Shown: positions 42,668 through 51,800 of the stretch, piece by piece | Numbering within the stretch: the stretch's first letter is position 1 | Layout of the letters: the number at the start of each line of letters is the position of its first letter | NCBI RefSeq assembly: GCF_024138145.1 | Contig: NZ_CP099997.1 | Location: 744,001-808,000, forward strand | DNA length: 64,000 nucleotides | Reading direction: 5' to 3' | From: Natronosalvus halobius | Lineage (GTDB): Archaea > Halobacteriota > Halobacteria > Halobacteriales > Natrialbaceae | The notes under the pieces: generated by a model | The model's database searches: none | Told to the model about the DNA's origin: nothing | Seen by the model: only the letters and a program-made list of their open reading frames with translations | Made by a program: the position numbers and the translations under genes

Positions 42668-44059
42668 ATGGGATCGGACCGAACCGAGAACCGATCTTCG
42701 ATGCCACGGGACGCACACGATACGTCTTCGAGCGGCTACGAGTGGCGGGCCGGCACCGCTACCCGCGTCATTACGCCCGAGAAACCGATGTGGATGGCGG
42801 GCTTCGCGAAGCGCGAAGACCCCGCCACGGGCGTCGAACACGACCTCGAGGCGACGGCACTGGCGCTCGAGGACGAGTCGGGAACGCTCGCGGCCATCGT
42901 CTCCGCAGACGTGTTGTTCATCCCGAGAGCGATCCGAGACGCCGTCACGCAGCGCTGTGAGGCGAATTTCGGTATCGATCCCGATTCTATCGTACTTGCG
43001 GCGACGCACACCCACTGCGGACCGGAATTCCGGGATTTCAAGGTGCGAATGTACGCCGACGACGTCGAGCGGTATCGAACGAACGCGGATGAGTATCGCG
43101 AACGACTCGAGGACGAACTTGTCACCGTAATCGGCGAGGCACTCGACGGCCGAGCGCCGGTGCGTCTCAGCTACAGTCACGCCCGGTGTGGGTTCGCGAT
43201 GAATCGACGACTGCCGGTCGAGGACGGGATCGCCCACGAGCAAAACCCCGACGGGCCGGTCGATCACGAGGTTCCGGTTCTCGTCGTCGAACCCGACGAA
43301 GGGGGCAATCGAACCGACGGAATGGCGCCTTCGGCCATCGTGTTCGGCTACGCGTGCCACACGACGACTCTCTCGTTCACGGAGTACTGCGGCGACTGGG
43401 CCGGGTTCGCCCGCCAGTACCTCGAGGAGCGCTATTCAGGGGTCACCGCCCTCTGTCTCCTGGGCTGTGCCGGCGACCAGAATCCGTATCCACGCGGTGA
43501 CGTCGACCTGGCGAAACACCACGGATGCACGATGGCCACGACCGTCCGGGCGGCGATCGAATCCCGAAGACGGCCGATTCGAGGACCGCTCAGGACCGGC
43601 TTCGAGGACTGTGCACTCAAGTTCGAGAACCCACCGAGCAGGGACGAACTCGAGGCGATGCGGAAAGGCGACGTGCGACACCTGCGTGTCCGCGCGGAGG
43701 CGCTCCTCGACGAACTCGACGAGACCGGCACGATTCGAACGGAACACCCGTATCCGATACAGGCGTTCGGCTTCGGCGACGACCTCACGCTGGTGGCTCT
43801 CGGCGGCGAAGTTCTCGTCGAGTACGGGATTCAACTGAAGGATCGCCTCGAGGGACCGGTCTGGGTGGCCGGGTACGCGAACGACGAGTTCACGTACGTG
43901 CCAACGGCCAGAGTGAGAGCCGAGGGTGGCTACGAGAGCGAGGGAGCGATCCGCCGGTCGGCGTTTTCGGGGCCACTCGATTCGAACGCCGAGGAACGGA
44001 TCCTACAGCACGCGCAGGCGCTCGGCGAGCGGGTACGCAGCTCGAGGACAATACAATAG
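42668..44059 (+). CDS. Neutral ceramidase-like hydrolase (alkaline non-lysosomal family)
   Basis: Resembles the zinc-dependent neutral/alkaline ceramidase superfamily (PF04734), which hydrolyses amide bonds. A possible zinc site is in AATHTHCGPEF (His114 and His116 from this start) and in GYACHTTTLSF, followed by GDWAGFARQYLE. The domain begins at WRAGTATRVITPEKPMWMAGF. Archaea have no sphingolipids, so a different N-acyl substrate is likely, perhaps an N-acyl amino sugar; that is inferred. There is no signal peptide, so cytosolic. Start choice is uncertain: ATG at 42668 or 42701. The gene lies 91 bases before the CE15 fusion. Relatives in haloarchaea are uncharacterised. Confidence 0.78.
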   Translation: MGSDRTENRSSMPRDAHDTSSSGYEWRAGTATRVITPEKPMWMAGFAKREDPATGVEHDLEATALALEDESGTLAAIVSADVLFIPRAIRDAVTQRCEANFGIDPDSIVLAATHTHCGPEFRDFKVRMYADDVERYRTNADEYRERLEDELVTVIGEALDGRAPVRLSYSHARCGFAMNRRLPVEDGIAHEQNPDGPVDHEVPVLVVEPDEGGNRTDGMAPSAIVFGYACHTTTLSFTEYCGDWAGFARQYLEERYSGVTALCLLGCAGDQNPYPRGDVDLAKHHGCTMATTVRAAIESRRRPIRGPLRTGFEDCALKFENPPSRDELEAMRKGDVRHLRVRAEALLDELDETGTIRTEHPYPIQAFGFGDDLTLVALGGEVLVEYGIQLKDRLEGPVWVAGYANDEFTYVPTARVRAEGGYESEGAIRRSAFSGPLDSNAEERILQHAQALGERVRSSRTIQ

Positions 44060-44149
44060 GTTCGATAGATGCAATAGGTGCAATAGAATGAATCGACCCA
44101 ATGACTTTAGTCTCGAGCCCGACCAGTACCCAGCGAACCCAGACGACCC

Positions 44150-46570
44150 ATGCCCGCAGACACACCTGCCGACGACTATCCACTCCACCCCGAACGGATC
44201 CACGGACAGCCATCGTCTGCCCAGGAGAGACAGCGACGACGGGACTCCCTCGAGGAACTGCGCCCCCTGCTCGCGCCCGAGGCCGACGAGTACGGCTCCG
44301 ATCCACGCCTCTCTCACCGGGACGACAGCTGGCTCGCGTGGCAGGAACGAACGGGCGAACTTCCGCCCGACTTCGAGCGGTTGCCGGCACTCGCCGAGCT
44401 TCCCGACCCCCTCGTTCAGTACGGTCCTGGAGCGGAACGTCGCGCCGAGATCACGACCAGCGAGGAGTGGGAACAGCAGCGAGATCGATACAGGAACCAG
44501 CTCGAGTACTGGCTTTACGGACGGATGCCCCCCGCGCCGGGAAACGTTCGGGCGAGCGAACTCGACTCTCGGACCGTGGAGGGAGCGACGATACGCGACG
44601 TCCGACTCGAATTCGGCCCGGGCCACGACCTGACGCTCGACCTCGAACTCATGGTTCCGGACGGGACAGGGCCGTTTCCGGTGTTCATGACCCAGTGGAA
44701 CCACCGCAAGTGGGCGCTGCTGGCCCTCCAGCGGGGCTACGCGGCCGTCGTCTACGCGGCGGCTGACGCCCGGGACGACGCGGCCGACTACGGCGAGTAC
44801 TACCCCGACTACGACTTCCAGTTGCTCGCCAGGCGAGCGTGGGCCGCCCATCGCGTCGTCGACTACCTCGAGACGGTACCCGAGGCGGACGACGATCGGA
44901 TCGCGATCACGGGTGCGTCGCGAAACGGCAAGCAGTCGCTGATCGCCGCGGCGTTCGACGAACGAATCGACGCGGTCGCCCCCTGTAGCGCCGGGAGCGG
45001 CGCCGTCGTTCCAGCACGATTCGATCGGGACGACTGTTACGCCGGGGACATGTCGGTCCACGCGCGCCTTCGGCGCAGCTGGTTTCACCCGCGCTGGCGC
45101 TTCTTCGTGGGCCGGGAGAATCGCCTCCCTGTCGACGCCAACCACCTCGTCTCGCTCGTCGCGCCGCGCCCTTGTCTGCTCCACACGGCGCTGAACGAGC
45201 GGACGACGAGCGCGTGGGCCGTCGCGCAGGTGTACCAATCTGCCAACTCAGTCTACGACCTCCTGGACGCCGGCGACCGACTCGCCCTGCAGTATCGCCA
45301 GGGTCGTCACGCCAGGACCACGCGAGATCTTCACCAGATCCTGGACTTCTTCGACGACACGTTCGGACTCGGCGAGTACGACGACCCGGCGCGGCTCTAC
45401 CACGACTTTTCGTTCGAGGAGTGGCGTCGGACGGCGGTCGATGACGTCGACGTTGCCGAATTCCCCGAACGCGGACTCGAGGACCCCCTGATAGACGACG
45501 ATGGTAACCGAGCCGAGACGGTCGAGGCGTGGGTCGATCGAAAACCCATTCTTCGAGAGCGACTCCGCTGGAGTCTCGGCGAGCGACCGCCGCGCGCGTC
45601 GGACCCGCCTACGTCCTCGCTCGAGGAGGCGGGTCGAGGCGGGAAACCGGACTACCTCGCGGACGTCATCGGCCGACCCGACCCGCCGGATGGCGTCGAG
45701 AAACAGTGGCTGTCACCGTCGCGTACCTACGGCGAACGCGTCGAGGGCGACCTCTACTATCCGCAGTCGACCGATAGTGACCGCCCGGACGAACAGTTGC
45801 CCGCGATCGTCTGGCTGCATCCCTACGCCTACAACACCGGGTACGGAGCGGACGGGCGCGGGCAGGTCCCGGTCGAGGGAGCCACCGACCGCGGGTTCGC
45901 GCTGTACGCGTACGACCAGCTCGGCTTCGGCACACGGATCGAGGAGGGCGAGCACTTCTACGAGCGTCACCCGAACTGGTCGAAGATGGGCAAACTGGTC
46001 GACGACGCGCTGGCGGCCGTCGAGACGCTCTCGGCGCTCGAGTGCATCGACGACGACCGAATCTTCGTCCTGGGGTACTCGCTCGGGGCCACCGTCGGCC
46101 TGTACGCGGCAGCCCTCGACGAGCGCATCGCCGGCGTCGCCTCGGTCAGTGGGTTCGCGCCGTTCCGGACGAGCGATTCCGAAACCGAACGCGCCAACGC
46201 GGTGATTGGACGGCTGTCTCACATGCACGGGCTGCAACCCCGCCTCGGGCTGTTTCGGGACGACCCCGAGCGCGTCCCGTTCGACTTCCACGAGGTGCTC
46301 GGACTGATCGCACCCCGACCGACGCTCGCGGTGGCCCCGTCGCTCGACTGGACCCACCCCCAGGCGGACGTCCTTCGATGCGTCTCCGAAGCCCGGTCCG
46401 TCTACGACCTCTACGGGGTGCCCGAGGCGCTCCAGATTCGAGCACCGGACGACCTATTGAGCTTCGATTACCACGAAGCCCGTCTCGGCGACGGACCGGA
46501 GGAGTCGCCCGAGGCGTTCTCTACGGACCGACGAGACGCCGTCTTCGACTGGATCACCGACCAGGCCTGA
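44150..46570 (+). CDS. Fusion of glucuronoyl-esterase-like (CE15) and acetyl-esterase-like domains
   Basis: An 806-residue cytosolic protein with two alpha/beta-hydrolase domains. The first (about 60-440) has TGASRNGKQ with Ser257, the GxSRxGK motif of CE15 glucuronoyl esterases, followed by FDERIDAVAPCSAGSGA and a His region RQGRHARTTRDLHQI. The second (about 500-800) has GYSLG with Ser644, Asp733 in SLDWTHPQ and His775 in DYHEARLG, like acetyl-xylan-esterase or dienelactone-hydrolase-type enzymes. CE15 removes methyl or aryl esters of glucuronate; the second domain may remove acetyl groups. Together they would strip ester groups from imported uronate sugars. Such a fusion is not familiar to me. 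It lies between the ceramidase-like and CapA-like genes. Confidence 0.82.
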   Translation: MPADTPADDYPLHPERIHGQPSSAQERQRRRDSLEELRPLLAPEADEYGSDPRLSHRDDSWLAWQERTGELPPDFERLPALAELPDPLVQYGPGAERRAEITTSEEWEQQRDRYRNQLEYWLYGRMPPAPGNVRASELDSRTVEGATIRDVRLEFGPGHDLTLDLELMVPDGTGPFPVFMTQWNHRKWALLALQRGYAAVVYAAADARDDAADYGEYYPDYDFQLLARRAWAAHRVVDYLETVPEADDDRIAITGASRNGKQSLIAAAFDERIDAVAPCSAGSGAVVPARFDRDDCYAGDMSVHARLRRSWFHPRWRFFVGRENRLPVDANHLVSLVAPRPCLLHTALNERTTSAWAVAQVYQSANSVYDLLDAGDRLALQYRQGRHARTTRDLHQILDFFDDTFGLGEYDDPARLYHDFSFEEWRRTAVDDVDVAEFPERGLEDPLIDDDGNRAETVEAWVDRKPILRERLRWSLGERPPRASDPPTSSLEEAGRGGKPDYLADVIGRPDPPDGVEKQWLSPSRTYGERVEGDLYYPQSTDSDRPDEQLPAIVWLHPYAYNTGYGADGRGQVPVEGATDRGFALYAYDQLGFGTRIEEGEHFYERHPNWSKMGKLVDDALAAVETLSALECIDDDRIFVLGYSLGATVGLYAAALDERIAGVASVSGFAPFRTSDSETERANAVIGRLSHMHGLQPRLGLFRDDPERVPFDFHEVLGLIAPRPTLAVAPSLDWTHPQADVLRCVSEARSVYDLYGVPEALQIRAPDDLLSFDYHEARLGDGPEESPEAFSTDRRDAVFDWITDQA

Positions 46571-46697
46571 GCTTCCCGCGCTCGAGCAAAGGTATATGGT
46601 CGAGCCGAAAAAACCGGTGGGCCGATGGACGTCCGATCGCTCGAGAGCTGGTTCCGAATCGATCCCGAAACCGCTGGCCAGGGAAGCGAGGAAGCCG

Positions 46698-48047
46698 ATG
46701 AGTGACGAAGCCTCGAGTGGCACGAGTGACGACCGCTCGAAGGACTCGAGTGTCGAAGGCTCGACCGTCGTGAGCGACGACCTCGCCACGGTAGTCGACC
46801 TCGGAACGGGTCGCGACCGACGGGGTGGTGACCTCTGGTCGATGGTCGTCGCCGGCGACTGCGCGCTCAATCGAGACGCCAGGCCGACCGCCGAACGAAC
46901 GGTGTCGTCGCCCCTTCGAGAACGGATCGGCGTGGCCGACGTCTCGATCCTCAACGTCGAAGCCCCCATCGTCTCAGATGAGGCGACGCCGATCGACAAG
47001 AGCGGGCCGTGCGTCGAGAACCCGGACGGGACGGCCGAGACAGTGGCGGACGTCGGTTTCGACGTCTGCACGCTCGCGAACAACCACGTCCGCGACTACG
47101 GACCCGAGGGCGTCGTGACGACACTCGAGGCGCTTCACGACGCAAACCTCGCGACCGTGGGCGTTGGCTCGACGCCCGATGAAGCGTATGAACCGCTCGC
47201 GGTCGGGCCCGACGAGTCGGTCGCGATCGTCAACGTCTGCGAACGGGAGTTCAACCTCGTCGACGAACGGGGCCACGGAGCGGCGTGGTTCTCCGATCGT
47301 CGCGCTCGAGAGGCCATCCGGGCGGCCGATCGGGAGTACGACAGCGTGATCGTCGTCGCCCACAGCGGCGTGGAGTACGTCCCGTTCCCGGCTCCTCAAC
47401 TCCAGGGACTCCTGCGGGAGTTCGTCGACATCGGGGCCGACCTCGTCGTCGGGCACCACCCGCACGTCCCTCAGGGCTGGGAACGGTACGGCGACGGCAC
47501 GATCTTCTACAGCCTCGGTAACTTCCTGTTCGACAGCATGGCCGACGAGGAGAACACCTCCTGGGGACTCGTCCTGGAGGTCGAATTCGACGGAGCGACG
47601 CCGGTCGCCGTCGAAATCGTGCCGACCGAAACCGTCGACGGGGTCGTCCACCCGCTCGGGCTTACTCGAGATTGCGAGGACTACCTGTCGTACCTCAACC
47701 GGCTCGCCGAGATCACCACAGACGCGGCGACGCTCGAGGCCTACTGGCAAGAAATTGCCGTTCAGGTATTCTACGAGCGGTACTCCAACTGGCTCCACAC
47801 CGGCGTCGGGGCGAACCTCTCGCGTGCGCGCTCGGCGCCGAACGACCTGCGACTGCAGCGATCGATCTGGGATCCCGAAACCCGACGGGCGGAACTCTTC
47901 GTCCTGTTGAACGTCATCCGGGCGGAGTCCCACCGGTGGCTCACGACCACGGCGCTTGAGGTGCTCTCCGGCGAAGGTATCGACAGGCGGACCCCGGAGA
48001 TCCGCGACGAAGCGCAGCGATTGCTGGCTCGAACCGCCCGCGAGTGA
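46698..48047 (+). CDS. CapA-family metallophosphatase-fold protein
   Basis: A protein of the CapA/PgsA superfamily, which has the calcineurin-like metallophosphoesterase fold. Motifs seen: VVAGDCALNRDA, NVEAPIV, ANNHVRDYGPEG, VVAHSGVEY and GHHPHVPQGWERYGDGTIFYSLGNF. CapA is named for its role in poly-gamma-glutamate export in Bacillus, but no CapB or CapC is present here, and the superfamily is also used for unknown phosphoesterases. No signal peptide or membrane anchor is visible. Start uncertain: ATG at 46596 would add a basic N-terminal stretch unlike haloarchaeal proteins, so I prefer 46698. It is the last gene of the forward operon. Confidence 0.8.
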   Translation: MSDEASSGTSDDRSKDSSVEGSTVVSDDLATVVDLGTGRDRRGGDLWSMVVAGDCALNRDARPTAERTVSSPLRERIGVADVSILNVEAPIVSDEATPIDKSGPCVENPDGTAETVADVGFDVCTLANNHVRDYGPEGVVTTLEALHDANLATVGVGSTPDEAYEPLAVGPDESVAIVNVCEREFNLVDERGHGAAWFSDRRAREAIRAADREYDSVIVVAHSGVEYVPFPAPQLQGLLREFVDIGADLVVGHHPHVPQGWERYGDGTIFYSLGNFLFDSMADEENTSWGLVLEVEFDGATPVAVEIVPTETVDGVVHPLGLTRDCEDYLSYLNRLAEITTDAATLEAYWQEIAVQVFYERYSNWLHTGVGANLSRARSAPNDLRLQRSIWDPETRRAELFVLLNVIRAESHRWLTTTALEVLSGEGIDRRTPEIRDEAQRLLARTARE

Positions 48048-48475
48048 AGTCGCCGACTGTCGGACGATATGGGGCGATGCTGGCAGCCATAGTCGAATGA
48101 GGTAGAGGCCTCTAATATCAAATAGCTCTCATAGATTGTACGATGATAGTTCGATTCGATCCCGGCACAGTAGGAACATCTCGAGGACACCACTCCGACC
48201 GGCGTTCGGACGGTAAAACCCTCGCTGATACACGCCCATTGGTCCGGTTACGGTTCGAATGCTGGATGCGGCGAACGGGATACGATGTGGCAGGTCGTCG
48301 TGGACCATTCCCTATATCTATCGTCAGAATCCGTTCATGGACGGTTCAGACAATCGCCGTATTCCTCGGATCATCACGTTCGGCTGGAGCGAATCAGCGA
48401 CACGCCGCTCGTCGATAACGTTCCCTCTGTCCAATTGACCTCTCGTTGTCTCGAGTCTCGAGTCGGATGAGAAAT

Positions 48476-48501
48476 CCTATCTCAAAATACGGAGAGATAG
48501 G
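48476..48501. terminator. Stem-loop with perfect 8-base arms
   Basis: CCTATCTC (48476-48483) and GAGATAGG (48494-48501) are perfectly complementary with a 10-base loop. It lies in the gap between convergent genes, so it may end transcription from either side or be an RNA element. Confidence 0.4.
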
Positions 48502-48819
48502 TGCAAATCATAGAACACATATACTTCTCCAGTAATCCGTTCTCGAAGAGCGACGGACCCACCACGCCGATAGCAGAAACACGTTAGCGTACGAACTGGA
48601 TTCGTCGTCCTGAAGGGAATGCATCGTCCGAGTGGGTTACCGAAAGACCGTCGGCAATTGCCTCGAACGGATCTGGCCAGATATCGAGCGAGCAGCCGCG
48701 TTTCCGCGCGAACGTGGGGCGAACACGCTCCAATGCACAGGGAACGACAAAACCGCGCCGTCGTCGGGGCCAACGAGCGACTGGGTGTCGGCACCAACGG
48801 AGACTACCGTAGACTGCGG

Positions 48820-48873
48820 TTCGACTGAGGTCACCGCGGTGATTCGTTCGATTGGAGTCACCGCAGTGACCCG
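48820..48873. repeat. 27-base tandem repeat, two copies
   Basis: Copies at 48820-48846 and 48847-48873 share TTCGA, GTCACCGC and GTGA segments. It lies just downstream of the subtilase stop codon (48887). Confidence 0.65.
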
Positions 48874-48886
48874 TTTAATCGGGTGC

Positions 48887-51800
48887 TCAGTCGTCGGTAG
48901 CGACCGGCCGTCCAATTCCTGAGAGCGTCGAACCCCCGCGGTCGTCCGCGTGTGACTCCACGGTCCGATCAGCGGTCGTATCGTCACCTTCCTCGTCGAG
49001 GAACTCGCCCTGGATCAGCGTCTGGACGGCCCGCTCGGCCGCGAGATCCGTCGCTTCCGCCACGAGGTCGGCGTGCGCCGACGGCGCCTCGGCGGCCGTC
49101 GCCTCCGCCGTCGTCGAGAACTCCTCGAGTACGTCGTCCAGGTCGGCGTCCAGGTCGACGGTCGCGAGCCGTTCCGTGACGAAGGCGGCTACCCGCTCGA
49201 CGGCAGTCTCCTCGTCGCCGGGGGCCTCGAGGACGCTCTCGAGCGTCCGATCCATCCCACGGGCATCAGTCGAGGGGCCGGGATTTGCGTGAATCTGCGG
49301 GTCGAGACCGAGACCTTCGTAGAGTTCCGTCATCGTCGGGTCGTACGCCGTGATCCCGGCGTCCAGCCAGTGGTCGTCCGTCGCCTCGACCAGGTAGCCG
49401 GTGAAGGCTGTCTTCTGGCCGTTGCCGATTTGCCCACCGGGTGCGTGCAGCGAGTCGTCGATCGAGTCGACGACGTCCATCTCAAAGACGTCTCCCTCGT
49501 CGCCATACGTCGGCGCGGCGACGAAATTCCAGCCCTCCTGGAGGTGGGATTTCCCGAGGTCGGAATCGCGGTGACCCGGCGGCGTCCCGTCCGGTCCGAC
49601 CGGCGGGTCGTCCGCCCGCTGGAAGTGGACCTCGGCGCGTACACCTTCTGCCGGCGTCACCCTGAACGCGTAGAGCGTGTCGGCGTACTGCAGGTTCCCG
49701 TCGCCGGTGACCGACTTCCACTTGCCGGCGTCGTGGTTCCACATCTCGATTTCGCCGGCGAACTCGCCGTACCCGTCGACGCCGAGGACGTCGTAGATTG
49801 TCTGATCGGTCGGCCCCGGGAAGCCGACAGCGTACGAGCCACCCGGATCGAGGGACAGGTCTGTCGCGATTTCCGTCGGTTCGAGTGCGTCGACGGCGAG
49901 GGCTCCTGCATCCGCGTCCACGTCTGTGGACTCGAGTTCCACCGGCGGAACGGTCAGGTAGGGATCGTACGCGACGTCGCCATCTACGATCGTATCGCCG
50001 TAACTTCGGTCGCCGAGGTAGTTCTCGCGACAGTCGAACGGTCCTTCGGGTGCGTTCCACCCGTCGCCGGGCTCGCCGCGGAACGGCAGGTTGGTGGCAG
50101 AGAGGTCGTTGTACCGCGCCAGGACTGCGTCGGCGTCGAGGCCGAAGTAGCCGGGTCCGAGGTCGAGACCGGTCGCTGCCTCGACGTCGTTGAACGCGAA
50201 CAGGGCCGTGTCGCCGAACTGCCGGAAGCCGATTCCAGCGTTTTCGATGGTGTTCCGTTCGATGCTGACTGCTGGCGGATCGATGCCGAACCCGTACTGG
50301 GCAACGCGAATCCCCGTGTGGGAGTCGACGACGTGATTGTCCTCAACCGCGACGTCGACGCCGTCGACGTAGATGCCGTTGTTCCGGTCGTCCGAGTAGG
50401 GTTCCTCGTCGGGGCCGACGATCGTGTTGTTCGCGATACGGCAGTCCTCGCCGCCGTCGAAGGGACCAAAGAGCGCCACACCGGCCCGATCGCCGTCCTC
50501 GTGCTCGAGGTGACAGTCAGTGACGGTGACGCGGGTCGCGCCGTTAACGATGACGCCGCCCTGGAAGGAGTAGTCGGGGCTGTCGGTCACGGTGACGTTC
50601 CGGATCGTTGCGCCGTTGACGGTGCCGAAGAACCCGGAGTCGGTGCCGACGCCGACGACCGTCCCGAACGCGGTGACGTCCTCGACGAGCGCATCGGCCG
50701 TCTCGCGGAGCTGGACGCCGAACGTCCCGGCCGCGGTGACGTTCCTGATGGTCACGTTGCTGGTGCCATCACCGGCGAGCACGCCGGTTCCGATGGCGTT
50801 CTTCGAATCGACCTCCCCGTCGATCACGTTCGCCTCGACGTTCTCGAGCGTAACGTCGTCGGCGCCGATGTGGATAATCCGCGGCCCTGGCAGGTCCCGT
50901 TCGTGGACAATCGAGGGCGTCGCACCGCCGACGCCCCGGATCGTGATTCCGGGGGTGCCGACGTACAGACCGGTCTGGAAGCCGCGGTCCGGTGCGTCGA
51001 CCTCGTAGACGCCGTCGGCGAGTTCGACGGTGTCGCCCTCGCGAACGAAGTCCACCGCCGCCTGCAGGTCGTCGACCTGCTCCGGGACGCGCAGCGGCGA
51101 CTCGTAGACGGTCGTCGGTCTGAACGTCGCCGCCGTCTCGATCGTCTGACCACGCTCGCCGAGCGTGACGAATCGGGTACTGATCGCGAACTCGCCGATC
51201 CGTTGGGACGTGTCGACCGTTATCTCGACCGTCCCGTCGTAGGCGTCGTACTCGAGCGTGTCGTCGAAGGCGACGCTCTCTCCATCGATCGAGAGCGAGA
51301 GGTCACCCTCGTCCAGGAACTGCAATCCAGTAACGCCGACTTCCAGTTCCTCGAGGTTCTCGACGGCGACCTCGAGGGTAACCGACTCGCCGGGAGCCAC
51401 CCGTTCGGCCGGCGCGGTGACGACGTCGATCGGCGGCGTCGTGGCGGCGTGAGCGACGAGATTGCCCAGGAGCGATTGTCCAGCGTCGGTGACGGCGTCT
51501 CGGTCGACGAACGTCCCGAGGCCGAGCGACGACGCGTGGACGACTCGAGAGAGGTCGTCGATTGCGAGGCCATCGCCCGTCTCGGTGGACGCGACGGCCG
51601 TCGAGGCGACCGTCGAGCCGGCGACGCCACCACTGTACCCCTCGAAGTAGCTGTGGAACCCGCTGTAGTACACGCCGATTCCGACCGAGACCGGATCGGG
51701 TTCGGTGATGGTGACGCTCTCGCCTTCGGCGGCGATTCCCTCGAACACGGGGTGTGCTGCCGAAATGTCGTACTCGATCGGATACGCGATCGGATACGGC

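Larger units (their letters stand above)
48048..48886. other. 840-base gap between convergent genes, with small repeats and stem-loops
   Basis: The CapA-like gene and the subtilase gene converge here. No protein-like frame was found. Just after the CapA-like stop is a 12-base palindrome, TAGAGGCCTCTA (48103-48114), and further on a stem-loop (48476-48501) and a tandem repeat (48820-48873). The stretch around 48100-48140 and 48480-48530 is AT-rich, as in non-coding spacer. Confidence 0.5.

Noticed and set aside
46698-48047. Poly-gamma-glutamate capsule synthesis locus
   Set aside because: Only a CapA-like protein is present; CapB and CapC are absent, and the neighbours are sugar hydrolases.
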